Part shown: positions 1 through 8,396 of the stretch, piece by piece
How positions within the stretch are numbered: the stretch's first letter is position 1
Layout of the letters: the number at the start of each line of letters is the position of its first letter
Source: Paracidovorax avenae ATCC 19860
GTDB lineage: Bacteria > Pseudomonadota > Gammaproteobacteria > Burkholderiales > Burkholderiaceae_C
Assembly (NCBI RefSeq): GCF_000176855.2
Contig: NC_015138.1
Span: 1,736,001 to 1,800,000, forward strand
Reading direction: 5' to 3'
Length of the DNA stretch: 64,000 bases
Translations under genes and position numbers: made by a program
The notes under the pieces: model-generated
What the model was told of the DNA's origin: nothing
The model's database searches: none
The model's input: only the letters and a program-made list of their open reading frames with translations

Positions 1-629
1 TCGGCAACCTGGGCTACTCGGAGGCCGAGCTGCGCGCCATCGTCGAGGAGGCCGACAACGCCAGCACCTACGTGATGGCCCACGCCTACACGCCGCGCGC
101 CATCGCCCGCGCCGTGCGCTGCGGCGTGCGCACCATCGAGCATGGCAACCTGGTCGATGCGGCCACGGCCGACCTGATGGCCGAGGCGGGCGCGTTCATG
201 GTGCCCACGCTCGTCACCTATGAAGGCCTCGCGAACGAGGGCGAGCGCTACGGCCTGCCGGCCGTCTCCATCGCCAAGATCGACGCAGTGCGCGGACAGG
301 GCAGGCAGGCGATCGAGATCCTGGCGAAGGCCGGCGTGAAGATGGGCCTGGGCAGCGACCTGCTCGCCGAGACGCACTACCTGCAGTCCGACGAACTGCG
401 CCTGCGCGCCGAAATCCTGGGCAACGGCCCGGTGCTGCAGCAGGCCACGCTGGTGGGCGCCGAGATCTTGGGCCAGCAGGGCCAGCTCGGAGAAATCACC
501 CCGGGCGCCATCGCCGACCTGCTGCTGGTGGATGGTGACCCGCTGGCCGACATCGCCTGCCTGCTGGGCCAGGGCGAGCGCATCCGCGCGATCGTCAAGG
601 ACGGCGCCTTCGTCAAGAACACCCTCTGA
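1..629 (+). CDS. Amidohydrolase-family metal-dependent hydrolase (5' end outside window)
   Basis: C-terminal portion, about 208 residues, of an amidohydrolase-superfamily enzyme of the imidazolonepropionase/Xaa-Pro dipeptidase-like branch. The frame is open from base 3 and closes with TGA at 627-629. Visible family marks are TIEHGNL (metal-ligand His, near base 135), GLGSDLL (Asp ligand, near base 350) and the returning beta-strand GAIADLLLVDGDP. It lies 40 bp upstream of, and in line with, a branched-chain-type ABC importer, so it probably hydrolyses an amide or peptide-like compound that the importer brings in. That link is inference, and the substrate cannot be read from sequence. The missing N-terminus would hold the HxH metal motif. 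Confidence 0.85.
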   Translation, partial: GNLGYSEAELRAIVEEADNASTYVMAHAYTPRAIARAVRCGVRTIEHGNLVDAATADLMAEAGAFMVPTLVTYEGLANEGERYGLPAVSIAKIDAVRGQGRQAIEILAKAGVKMGLGSDLLAETHYLQSDELRLRAEILGNGPVLQQATLVGAEILGQQGQLGEITPGAIADLLLVDGDPLADIACLLGQGERIRAIVKDGAFVKNTL

Positions 630-635
630 ATTCCA

Positions 636-647
636 CCCCCCCCCCCC
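636..647. repeat. Homopolymeric run of 12 cytosines
   Basis: Twelve consecutive C bases lie 6 bp after the amidohydrolase stop codon and 22 bp before the ATG of the binding-protein gene, just 5' of its ribosome binding site. It is the longest single-base run noticed in the window. Runs of this length are prone to slippage and to sequencing error. Confidence 0.9.
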
Positions 648-669
648 GCATCCAGACCGGAGACACACC

Positions 670-1890
670 ATGCAACGTAGAAACCTCATGAAGCTCGGCG
701 GCGCCGCGGCCGTCCTGCAGTGCCTTCCCTCTCTCGGCTTCAGCCAGCAGGGCGAGGTGTTCCGCATCGGCTCGCTCACGCCGATCACGGGCGCGGGCAG
801 CCCCTACGGCCCGGGCATGCAGCAGGCCATCCGCCTGGCCGTGGATGAAGTGAATGCCGCCGGGGGCGCGGGCGGCCGCAAGCTGGAACTCTTCACCGAG
901 GACTCGCAGACCAAGCCCGACGCCGCGGTGCTCGCGGCCAAGAAGCTCATCGAGGTGAACAAGGTGCAGGCCGTGCTGGGCACGTGGGCCTCGGGCGTGT
1001 CGCTGGCCGTGCTGCCGCTCACCGAAGCGGCCGGCATCATCGAGATGAACGTCTCCGGGGCTCCGGCCATCTCCACGCTCGACACCAAGGACCTGGTCTG
1101 GCGCTTCCAGGCGACCAACGACCGCTTCGGCGCGGCCTTCGCCGAGATCTGCGCCAAGCGCGGCTTCAAGCGGCCGGCCACGATGGCGTTCAACAACGCC
1201 TCGGGCCTGGGCAACGTGGAAGGCTTCACCCGCGTGTGGGAAAAGCGCGGCGGCAAGGTGGTGGCGAACGTCACCTACGAACCCAGCCGGCCCAGCTACC
1301 GCAGCGAGCTGCAGAAGATCCTGGCGGCCAAGCCCGACGTGATCGTGATGGGCTCCTACCTGCCCGACACCACCATCATCCTGCGCGAGTGGTTCCAGTC
1401 CGGCGCCGAGAACAAATGGGTCATCCCGGGCTGGGCGGCCAACCCCGACCTGGTGAAGGCCCTGGGCGCCGAGGTGTGCGAGGGCATCATCTCGGTGGAC
1501 ACGGTCTCCAACGAGAAGAGCACCGCGTTCGCGCACTTCGATGCGGCGTACGCCAAGGCCACGGGCAAATCCGCGGCCACCAACATCTATGCCGCCATGG
1601 CCTACGACATGGTGATCTCGCTGGCACTGGCGATGGAGGCCGCAGGCGCCAAGGCCACGGTGGAGCAGGTCAACGCGAAGATCCGCGATATCTCCAACGC
1701 ACCGGGCACGGCCGTCTATACCTTCGCCGAAGGCAAGGCGCAGCTCGCAAAGAAGGCCAAGGTGAACTACGAAGGCGCCTCCAGCAAGCTGGACTTTGAC
1801 AAGTACGGCGACGCGACGCCGGACTTCGGTGTGTACGTGATCGAGAAGGGCCAGCTGGTGCGGCGCGACGTGGTGTCCATCGCGATGTGA
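670..1890 (+). CDS. ABC transporter substrate-binding protein, branched-chain amino acid (HAAT) type
   Basis: Periplasmic ligand-binding protein of 406 residues (Peripla_BP_6 type, as in LivJ/LivK). The start at 670 is chosen because GGAGA sits 7 bp upstream and the protein then begins with a signal peptide (MQRRNLMKLGG, then a hydrophobic stretch, then GFSQQ). The mature protein opens with FRIGSLTPITGAGSPYG, the usual first strand of the family. A longer open frame upstream is a shadow overlapping the amidohydrolase gene. It is the first gene of a five-gene importer operon. The family binds branched-chain amino acids, amides or urea; the actual ligand is unknown, though the neighbouring amidohydrolase suggests an amide-type compound. 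Confidence 0.9.
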   Translation: MQRRNLMKLGGAAAVLQCLPSLGFSQQGEVFRIGSLTPITGAGSPYGPGMQQAIRLAVDEVNAAGGAGGRKLELFTEDSQTKPDAAVLAAKKLIEVNKVQAVLGTWASGVSLAVLPLTEAAGIIEMNVSGAPAISTLDTKDLVWRFQATNDRFGAAFAEICAKRGFKRPATMAFNNASGLGNVEGFTRVWEKRGGKVVANVTYEPSRPSYRSELQKILAAKPDVIVMGSYLPDTTIILREWFQSGAENKWVIPGWAANPDLVKALGAEVCEGIISVDTVSNEKSTAFAHFDAAYAKATGKSAATNIYAAMAYDMVISLALAMEAAGAKATVEQVNAKIRDISNAPGTAVYTFAEGKAQLAKKAKVNYEGASSKLDFDKYGDATPDFGVYVIEKGQLVRRDVVSIAM

Positions 1891-1912
1891 CGGCGATGCA
1901 CGAGATGACGCA

Positions 1913-2788
1913 ATGACCTGGATCGATTTCACGAACCTGTTGATCAATGGATTGATCGAGGGCCTGGTAGTGGCCCTGCCAGCGCTGGCCATGACCCTGG
2001 TGATGGGAGTCAACCGCTTTCCCAATGCCGCCACGGGCGACCTGATGACCACCGGTGCCTATGCCGCCGTGGCCGTGCAGTCGCTGGGCGGCGTGCCGCT
2101 GTGGCTGGCGGCCATCGCCAGCGTGGGGGTGACGGCAGTGGTCTCGGCCGGCTCCTACCAGTTGATCTTCCGCAAGCTGGCGGGGCGGCCCATGGTGGCC
2201 TCCATGCTCGCGGCCATCGGCCTGGGCTTCCTGTTGCGCAGCCTGATCTCGTTCTTCGCGGGGCACGACCAGCGCACGTTCGAGCTGCCTCTGGTGCGTG
2301 CCTGGAACTTCGGCGGCATCCGCATCCTGCCCACCGACCTGCTGATCGCGGCCATCGCCGCCGCCTGCCTGGCGGTGGTGTTCGTGCTGATCTACCGCAC
2401 CAGCTTCGGCCGCCAGTTGCGCGCCGTGGCCGACAGCGCGGACCTGGCGCGTGCCAGCGGCATCCGTGCCGGCGGGCTGATGCTGTGCCTGTGGCTGCTG
2501 GTGGGAGCGCTCTCGTCCATCGGCGGCGTGCTGCTGGGCATGAAGGCCATCGTCACGCCGGAAATGGGCTGGGAAAGTCTGATCCCCGCGTTCGCCGCCA
2601 TGGTGCTCGGCGGCATCGGCAGCCCGGTGGGGGCCGTGCTGGGTGCGTTGGTGCTGTGCATTGTGCAGGAGCTGTCGGTGCCATTGCTGGGGCCGTCGTA
2701 CAAGCTCGTGCTGTCGTTCGTGGTGCTGGCGCTGGTGCTGCTGCTGCGGCCCGCCGGGATCATGGGCCGGGTGCAACTGGTGCGCTGA
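1913..2788 (+). CDS. livH: Branched-chain amino acid-type ABC permease LivH
   Basis: Inner-membrane permease of 291 residues, mostly hydrophobic, with about eight predicted membrane segments. The N-terminal region INGLIEGLVVALPALAM and the loop VMGVNRFPNAATGDLMTTGAYA match the LivH signature, in which a GxxAY motif follows the second segment. The C-terminal loop with MVLGGIGSPVGAVLGAL is the ATPase-contact region. It starts 22 bp after the binding-protein gene and is followed 19 bp later by the LivM partner, giving the usual H-M-G-F order. Confidence 0.9.
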   Translation: MTWIDFTNLLINGLIEGLVVALPALAMTLVMGVNRFPNAATGDLMTTGAYAAVAVQSLGGVPLWLAAIASVGVTAVVSAGSYQLIFRKLAGRPMVASMLAAIGLGFLLRSLISFFAGHDQRTFELPLVRAWNFGGIRILPTDLLIAAIAAACLAVVFVLIYRTSFGRQLRAVADSADLARASGIRAGGLMLCLWLLVGALSSIGGVLLGMKAIVTPEMGWESLIPAFAAMVLGGIGSPVGAVLGALVLCIVQELSVPLLGPSYKLVLSFVVLALVLLLRPAGIMGRVQLVR

Positions 2789-2807
2789 CAAGGGAGCGAA
2801 GAAAGAC

Positions 2808-3689
2808 ATGGTCGCCTATCTCTGTGCCATCGGCATCGTGGCCCTCATCTATTGCCTGCTGGCGCTCGGCCTGAACCTGCAGTTCGGACTGACGCGCCTG
2901 GTCAACTTCGGCGTGGTGGCGTTCTTCGCCGTCGGCGCCTACACCTCGGGCCTGCTGTCGCTCAAGGGCCTGCCGCTGCCGGCCTGCTTCGCCGCGGCGG
3001 GGCTGCTGTCGGGGCTGCTGGCCTTGCCGATCGGGCTGCTGTCGCTCAGGCTGCGCGATGACTACCTGGCCATCGTCACGCTCGGGTTTTCCGAGGCGGT
3101 GCGCATCACCATCCAGCAGGAGAGCTGGCTCACGAACGGCGTGCAGGGCCTGCCGGGCCTGCCCAAGCTGTTCGCGGCCTGGGGACCCGGGACGTCCGAC
3201 ATGGCCATCTTCGCCGTGCTGGCCATGATCGTGGGGATCGTGTGCTGGGGCACGGTGCGCCTCACGCGCAGCCCCTTCGGCCGGCTGCTGAAGGCCATCG
3301 GCGACGACGAGGCCGCGCTGTCCGCCCTGGGCAAGGACCCGGCGCGATTCAAGGTGCAGGTGTTCATGCTGGGCGCGGCGCTGGCCGGCGTGGCGGGTGC
3401 CTTCTACGCCCACTTCATCACCTTCATCACGCCCGAGCAGTTCATCCCGCTCATCACCTTCTACGTGTGGATGGGACTGGTCATGGGTGGCTCGGGCACG
3501 GTGCGCGGCGCCATGTTCGGCTCGCTGCTGCTGATGGTGTTCCTCGAAGGCTCCCGCTTCGCCAAGGACTGGGTGCCGGGCGTGTCGGAAGTGGGCATGG
3601 CCAGCCTGCGCCTGGCCGCCGTGGGCCTCGCGCTGATCCTGGTGACGCTCTACCGGCCCCATGGCCTGTTCGGAGGCAAGGCGAAATGA
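2808..3689 (+). CDS. livM: Branched-chain amino acid-type ABC permease LivM
   Basis: Second permease of the importer, 293 residues, strongly hydrophobic. The start at 2808 follows AAGGGAG and gives the family N-terminus, a transmembrane helix followed by LNLQFGLTRLVNFGVVAFF. The region YLAIVTLGFSEAVRI is the conserved LivM loop, and MGLVMGGSGTVRGAMFG is the coupling helix facing LivG/LivF. The stop codon overlaps the next start (ATGA at 3686-3689), so translation is probably coupled to livG. Confidence 0.9.
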   Translation: MVAYLCAIGIVALIYCLLALGLNLQFGLTRLVNFGVVAFFAVGAYTSGLLSLKGLPLPACFAAAGLLSGLLALPIGLLSLRLRDDYLAIVTLGFSEAVRITIQQESWLTNGVQGLPGLPKLFAAWGPGTSDMAIFAVLAMIVGIVCWGTVRLTRSPFGRLLKAIGDDEAALSALGKDPARFKVQVFMLGAALAGVAGAFYAHFITFITPEQFIPLITFYVWMGLVMGGSGTVRGAMFGSLLLMVFLEGSRFAKDWVPGVSEVGMASLRLAAVGLALILVTLYRPHGLFGGKAK

Positions 3690-4447
3690 GCATGCTGCAA
3701 GTGGAGGCCGTGACGCGGCTGTTCGGTGGCTTCAAGGCGGTGGACCACGTGTCGCTGCGCCTGGCCGAGCGCGAGATACTGGGCATTGCCGGCACGAACG
3801 GCGCCGGCAAGAGTACGCTGTTCGCCGCCATCGCGGGCCAGCAGCCGCCCGATGCCGGGCGCATCGCCTTCGCAGGGCAGGACATCACGCGCCTGCCGCC
3901 GCACCGCCGCGCCCGCCTGGGACTGGTACGCACTTTCCAGATCCCGCGCGAGTTCAAGAGCCTGACGGTGCATGAGAACCTCATGGCCGCCGCCGCCAAT
4001 CCGCAGGGCGAGCGGCTGGTGAACGCCTTCTTCCAGACGCGCAGCCTGCGCGATCACGAGGCCCAACTGGCGGCGAAGGCCGACGGCATCCTGCAGTTCC
4101 TGAACCTGGCGCGCGTGCGCGATGTGCCGGCCGGTGGCCTCTCGGGCGGTCAGAAGAAGCTGGTGGAGCTGGGCCGCGTGCTCATGCTGGACCCGCGCTG
4201 CATCCTGCTGGACGAACCCTTCGCGGGCGTGAACCCGGTGCTGATCGAGGAGATCTGCGACCGTGTGCGCGAGCTGCAGGGCCGGGGCATCGCCTTCATC
4301 GTCATCGAGCACCACCTGCAGGCGCTCAAGGCGCTGTCGCACCGCATGATCGTGATGGACCGGGGCCGCATCCTGGCCGAGGGCGACCCGCACCGCGTGC
4401 TGGACGATCCGCGTGTGCAGGAAGCCTACATGGGAGGGGTGGTATGA
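3686..4447 (+). CDS. livG: Branched-chain amino acid-type ABC ATPase LivG
   Basis: ATP-binding subunit of 253 residues. Walker A is GTNGAGKST (residues about 36-44), the signature motif is LSGGQKK, Walker B is CILLDEPFAGVNP and the switch His is in VIEHHL. The insertion IPREFKSLTVHENLM after the Q-loop is typical of LivG. It overlaps livM by four bases and livF by four bases (ATGA at 4444-4447), so livMGF are a translationally coupled unit. Confidence 0.92.
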   Translation: MSMLQVEAVTRLFGGFKAVDHVSLRLAEREILGIAGTNGAGKSTLFAAIAGQQPPDAGRIAFAGQDITRLPPHRRARLGLVRTFQIPREFKSLTVHENLMAAAANPQGERLVNAFFQTRSLRDHEAQLAAKADGILQFLNLARVRDVPAGGLSGGQKKLVELGRVLMLDPRCILLDEPFAGVNPVLIEEICDRVRELQGRGIAFIVIEHHLQALKALSHRMIVMDRGRILAEGDPHRVLDDPRVQEAYMGGVV

Positions 4448-5169
4448 GCGGCGCAGCCATGAATGCACAAAACCTGCTGCAGATCGCACAGCTGCGCGGC
4501 GGCTACTCCGAGGTGGACATCATCCACGGTATCGGCCTGGCGGTGGCGCCGGGGCAGATCGTGACCATCGCCGGCACCAACGGCGCGGGCAAGTCCACGC
4601 TGGTGAAAGCGCTGCTGGGCCTGTTGCCGCGCGTGGCGGGCAGCATCCACCTCGACGGCCGCGACATCACCCCGCTGTCGGCCGAGGACCGCTTCGATGC
4701 CGGCCTGGCCTATGTGCCCCAGGTGGCGAACGTGTTTCCCTCGCTCACCGTTCGCGAGAACCTGCAGGTGGTGCGTGGCGTGAAGCACCTGAAGCAGCGC
4801 ATGGAGGAAGTGCTGGCAGACTTTCCCGCGCTGGTGGAGCGGCTGCCGCAGCCGGCCAGCAACCTCTCGGGCGGCGAGCGCCAGCAGCTGGCGTTCGCCC
4901 GAGCGCTGATGCCGTCGCCGCGCATCATGGTGCTGGACGAGCCCACGGCCGCGCTGGCGCCCTCGCTGGTCGGCAAGGTGTTCGACATGGTGCAGCGCCT
5001 GCCCGCGGCGGGCGTGTCGGTGCTGATGGTGGAGCAGCGCGCACGCCAGGCGCTGGCCATCAGCCAGCAGGGCTACATCCTGGACCAGGGGCGCTGCGTG
5101 CTGCACGGGCCGGCGCGGGAACTGCTGGAAGACCAGCGCATGGCGCAGCTGTACCTGGGCAGCCACTGA
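4444..5169 (+). CDS. livF: Branched-chain amino acid-type ABC ATPase LivF
   Basis: Second ATPase of the importer, 241 residues. Walker A is GTNGAGKST, the signature is LSGGERQQ, Walker B is RIMVLDEPTAALAP, and the D-loop/switch region reads LMVEQRARQAL; the switch position is Gln, as is common in LivF (VEQ). The region AYVPQVANVFPSLTVREN is the LivF-type Q-loop. It is the last gene of the operon and converges on the stress-protein gene 23 bp further on. No convincing terminator is visible in that gap. Confidence 0.92.
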   Translation: MSGAAMNAQNLLQIAQLRGGYSEVDIIHGIGLAVAPGQIVTIAGTNGAGKSTLVKALLGLLPRVAGSIHLDGRDITPLSAEDRFDAGLAYVPQVANVFPSLTVRENLQVVRGVKHLKQRMEEVLADFPALVERLPQPASNLSGGERQQLAFARALMPSPRIMVLDEPTAALAPSLVGKVFDMVQRLPAAGVSVLMVEQRARQALAISQQGYILDQGRCVLHGPARELLEDQRMAQLYLGSH

Positions 5170-5192
5170 GCCACCCGTACGGCGGCACGGTT

Positions 5193-5639
5193 TCAGCGCA
5201 GCACGAGCACGGGCACCTTCGAGTGCGTGAGCACGTGCTGGGTCTCGCTGCCCAGCAGCAGGCGCTTGATGCCCTTGCGGCCGTGCGAGGCCATCACGAT
5301 CAGGTCGCAGTCGTGCTTGGTGGCCGCGGCGATGATCGCCTCGGCGACGAGGTCCGACTTGGTCACCACGGGCTTGACCTTCACCCCCTGGGCATCGCCC
5401 AGCTGCCGGATGCCGTCCACCAGCGCCTGGGCGTTGGTGGCCCACTGGCTCTCGATGCGCCGGGCCTCGGCGGCATCCACCGGCGAGCCGCCTTCGAAAT
5501 AGCTGCGCGGGTAGCGCGGCACGACCTTGAACGCGACCACGCGGCCGCCCGAGAGCCGGGCCAGGGACAGGCCGTGTTCGACGGCCTTGGCGGACAGGTC
5601 GGAGCCGTCGGTGGCGATGAGGATGCGGCGGTAGGACAT
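5193..5639 (-). CDS. Universal stress protein, UspA family
   Basis: Cytoplasmic single-domain Usp protein of 148 residues. The start at 5639 is preceded by GGAGAACAACG and yields MSYRRILIATDGSDLS, the canonical first strand with Asp. The ATP-binding motif of the family is seen as VMASHGRKGIKRLLLGSETQ (G-2x-G-9x-G-S/T type), so an ATP-binding Usp is likely. An upstream extension of the frame has no ribosome binding site and was rejected. It is divergent from ccoI, and both face the FNR box at 5727-5740. A TACTCT -10 element at 5704-5699 lies 32 bp from the box centre, the class II spacing. Confidence 0.9.
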   Translation of the reverse strand: MSYRRILIATDGSDLSAKAVEHGLSLARLSGGRVVAFKVVPRYPRSYFEGGSPVDAAEARRIESQWATNAQALVDGIRQLGDAQGVKVKPVVTKSDLVAEAIIAAATKHDCDLIVMASHGRKGIKRLLLGSETQHVLTHSKVPVLVLR

Positions 5640-5726
5640 CGTTGTTCTCCTGGAAAAGATGGGAGATGCCGGGGCCGGCACGGCCTTGGCGTAACGGCAG
5701 AGTAGGCCGAAGTGGTTGCCCGTGTC

Positions 5727-5740
5727 TTGACATGCGTCAA
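5727..5740. promoter_or_regulatory. FNR/Anr box between uspA and ccoI
   Basis: TTGAC-ATGC-GTCAA is a perfect palindrome of FNR half-sites (consensus TTGAT-N4-ATCAA). Candidate -10 hexamers lie exactly 32 bp from its centre on both sides: TACTCT towards uspA and TAGCCT (5763-5768) towards ccoI. One box may therefore activate both genes. An fnr gene is present at 14203-14922. Confidence 0.85.
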
Positions 5741-5776
5741 CGCGGACCGGCGCCATGGGGCCTAGCCTTCGGCTCC

Positions 5777-8194
5777 ATGATGTCCGATCCTTCCGCGCCG
5801 GCGGACGCCGCCGATTCCGCTGCCGAGCTGCTCGACGATCCGCAGGAATGGACCGCCTTCGGGCGGCCCGTGGGCACGCAGGCCGCCGGCGCAGCCGGGC
5901 CAGGGCACGCCCCCGAAGGATTGTGGGAGTCGCACGTGGTGCTCGGCGGCATGCATTGCGCGGCCTGCGCGCTCACGGTGGAGGACGCGCTGCGCGGCGT
6001 GCCGGGCGTGCTGCAGGCCGAGGTGAGTGCCGCCACGCACCGCGCGCGGGTGGTGTGGGACGCCCGGCGCGTGCGCCCGTCGCGATGGATGGCCGCGGTG
6101 GCGCGCGCGGGCTACCCCGCCTTGCCGGCCATGGATGCGCTGGCCCGTGAGCAGCGCCGGCGCGAGGGCCGCAAGGCCCTGTGGCGCTGGCTGGTGGCGG
6201 GCTTCTGCATGATGCAGGTGATGATGTACGCGTGGCCTGCGTACGTGGCCCAGCCGGGCGACCTCACGGCCGAGATGGAGCGGCTGCTGCGCTGGGCCTC
6301 CTGGGTCATCACGCTGCCGATGATGATCTTCTCGTGCGGCCCGTTCTTCTCGAGCGCGCTGCGCGACCTGCGCCTGCGCCGCGTGAGCATGGACCTGCCG
6401 GTCGCGCTGGGCATGGGCATCACCTTCGTGGTGAGCACGGCGGGCACTTTCGATCCGGCCGGCGCCTTCGGCCGCGAGGTCTATTACGACTCGCTGACCA
6501 TGTTCGTGTTCTTCCTGCTCACCGGCCGCTGGCTGGAGATGCGGATGCGCGACCGCACGGCGGGCGCGCTGGAGGCGGTGATGAACCGCCTGCCCGACAG
6601 CGTGGAGCGGCGCGGCGCCGATGGCGCATTCACGCGCGTCGCCGTGCGCCGGCTCGCGGTGGGCGACGTGGTCCGCATCCTGCCGGGCGAGGCCTTCCCG
6701 GCAGACGGGCGCATCGAGCGCGGCAGCACGCAGGTGGACGAGGCGCTGCTCACGGGGGAATCGACCCCGCTGGCGCGTGCGGAAGGCGCGGCCGTGACGG
6801 CCGGCAGCTACAACCTGCGCGCGCCCGTGGAGGTGCATGTGGAGCGTGTCGGCGGCGATACGCGCTTTGCCGAGATCGTCGCGCTGATGGAGTCCGCATC
6901 GGCGCAGAAGCCGCGCCTGGCGCAACTGGCCGACCGCATCGCGCGGCCCTTCCTTGCGGGCGTGCTGGTGGCCGCGGGCCTGGCGGCGGCGTGGTGGTGG
7001 AAGACCGACCCGGAACATGCACTCATGGTCGCGGTGGCAGTGCTCATCGTGACCTGCCCGTGCGCTCTTTCGCTCGCGACGCCGGTGGCCATGCTCACGG
7101 CGGCGGGCGCGCTCGCTCGGCAGGGCGTGCTGGTGCGCAACCTGCAGGCCCTGGAATCCCTGGCGGCGGTGGACACGGTCGTGTTCGACAAGACCGGCAC
7201 GCTGACGCAGGACGGCATCCGGATCGCGGGCGTGCATCCGGCGCAGGGCTTCACGCAGGCGGAAGCGCTGGCCCTGGCGGCGGCGCTGGCGCGGCACTCG
7301 CTGCATCCGCTCTCCCGTGCGCTGGTGCAGGCGGCCGGTCCGCAGGGGGAGGGCGCCATCGAGCGCTGGCGGCTGAGCGATGTGCGCGAGGTGGCAGGGC
7401 AGGGCCTGGCCGCCCGGGTGGATGACCTGCAGGGCCTGAGGGCGCCTGCCGTGCTGCGCCTGGGCCGGGCCGCGGATGCCGGTGCAGCCGCCACGCAGCG
7501 GGTGGCCCTGGGCGCGGAGCCTTTGCAGGCTGGCGCGTCCCCGGCCGCGTGGCCCGCGGAGGTCGCGTGTTTCGACTGGCGGGAGGATCTGCGGCCCGAC
7601 GCGGCCGGCGTCGTTGCCCGCCTGCGCGAGGCCGGGCTGTCGGTCGAGTTGCTTTCCGGCGACCGTGCCGACGCGGTGGCGCGCGTGGCCGCCAGCGCGG
7701 GCATCGATGCCGCGCGCGGCGATTGCTCGCCGCAGGACAAGCTCGACCGCATGCGCGCGCTGCAGGCCGCCGGCCGGCACGTGGCGATGGTGGGCGACGG
7801 CCTCAACGACGGGCCGGTGCTCGCGGGCGCGCACGTGTCGTTCGCCTTCGGCCGGGCCGTGCCGCTCGCGCGGTCGCGTTCGGATTTCGTGGTGATGGGC
7901 GACCAGCTCGCACTGGTGGAGCGCAGCGTGCGGCTCGCGCGGCGCACGCTGCGCGTGGTGCGGCAGAACCTGGCCTGGGCCGCGGCCTACAACGCGCTGT
8001 GCGTACCGCTGGCCGTCGCCGGCTGGATGCCGGCATGGCTCGCGGGGCTGGGCATGGCGCTCAGTTCGCTGCTGGTGGTGGCGAACGCGGCGCGCCTCGC
8101 GCGGGGCGCTGGCAGCGATGCCGGTGCGGCCGCCATGGGGGCGGATGCTGCCCTGCCGCCCACCGCCGCGCCGCTGGCGCAGGGAGCCGCGTGA
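5777..8194 (+). CDS. ccoI: Copper-translocating P-type ATPase for cbb3 oxidase assembly (CcoI/FixI)
   Basis: P1B-type ATPase, about 805 residues, that exports copper for CuB insertion into cbb3 oxidase. It has an N-terminal heavy-metal domain (GMHCAAC near residue 60), TGES in the actuator domain, the metal site CPC in TCPCALSLATP, the phosphorylated Asp in FDKTGTLT, the HP motif in SLHPLSRAL and the hinge GDGLNDGPVL. CPC plus a single HMA domain and the adjacent ccoS identify the FixI/CcoI group. Two adjacent ATGs (5777, 5780) are the best starts; earlier in-frame codons would run through the FNR box. If the TAGCCT -10 is used, the transcript would begin almost at the start codon. The stop overlaps ccoS (GTGATG). 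Confidence 0.93.
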   Translation: MMSDPSAPADAADSAAELLDDPQEWTAFGRPVGTQAAGAAGPGHAPEGLWESHVVLGGMHCAACALTVEDALRGVPGVLQAEVSAATHRARVVWDARRVRPSRWMAAVARAGYPALPAMDALAREQRRREGRKALWRWLVAGFCMMQVMMYAWPAYVAQPGDLTAEMERLLRWASWVITLPMMIFSCGPFFSSALRDLRLRRVSMDLPVALGMGITFVVSTAGTFDPAGAFGREVYYDSLTMFVFFLLTGRWLEMRMRDRTAGALEAVMNRLPDSVERRGADGAFTRVAVRRLAVGDVVRILPGEAFPADGRIERGSTQVDEALLTGESTPLARAEGAAVTAGSYNLRAPVEVHVERVGGDTRFAEIVALMESASAQKPRLAQLADRIARPFLAGVLVAAGLAAAWWWKTDPEHALMVAVAVLIVTCPCALSLATPVAMLTAAGALARQGVLVRNLQALESLAAVDTVVFDKTGTLTQDGIRIAGVHPAQGFTQAEALALAAALARHSLHPLSRALVQAAGPQGEGAIERWRLSDVREVAGQGLAARVDDLQGLRAPAVLRLGRAADAGAAATQRVALGAEPLQAGASPAAWPAEVACFDWREDLRPDAAGVVARLREAGLSVELLSGDRADAVARVAASAGIDAARGDCSPQDKLDRMRALQAAGRHVAMVGDGLNDGPVLAGAHVSFAFGRAVPLARSRSDFVVMGDQLALVERSVRLARRTLRVVRQNLAWAAAYNALCVPLAVAGWMPAWLAGLGMALSSLLVVANAARLARGAGSDAGAAAMGADAALPPTAAPLAQGAA

Positions 8195-8331
8195 TGGACA
8201 TCCTGTACCTGCTGATTCCGCTGTCGGTCGTGCTCGTGCTGCTGATCCTGGTCGGGCTCTGGTGGGCCATCGACCGGGGGCAATTCGACAACGTCGAACA
8301 GGAAGGCGAACGCATTCTTCGGGACGATTGA
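8194..8331 (+). CDS. ccoS: cbb3 oxidase maturation protein CcoS
   Basis: Small membrane protein of 45 residues with one transmembrane helix (residues about 3-25), beginning MDILYLLIPLSVVLVLL and followed by a short acidic cytoplasmic tail (RGQFDNVEQEGERILRDD). CcoS is needed for cofactor insertion into cbb3 oxidase in Rhodobacter. Its ATG overlaps the ccoI stop, and its own stop overlaps the FNR box that precedes ccoN. Confidence 0.93.
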   Translation: MDILYLLIPLSVVLVLLILVGLWWAIDRGQFDNVEQEGERILRDD

Positions 8332-8341
8332 CGCTGGTCAA
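8328..8341 (+). promoter_or_regulatory. FNR box of the ccoN promoter
   Basis: TTGAC-GCTG-GTCAA, a perfect half-site palindrome, overlaps the last codons of ccoS. A CAGAAT -10 at 8364-8369 is centred 32 bp downstream, which places the box at -41.5 (class II activation). Transcription would start near 8376, about 20 nt before the ccoN ATG. Confidence 0.88.
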
Positions 8342-8396
8342 ACGGCTCCGGGGCCCCCCTCGTCAGAATTTGTAAGCAAACCAAAAGAGGTGCCCG

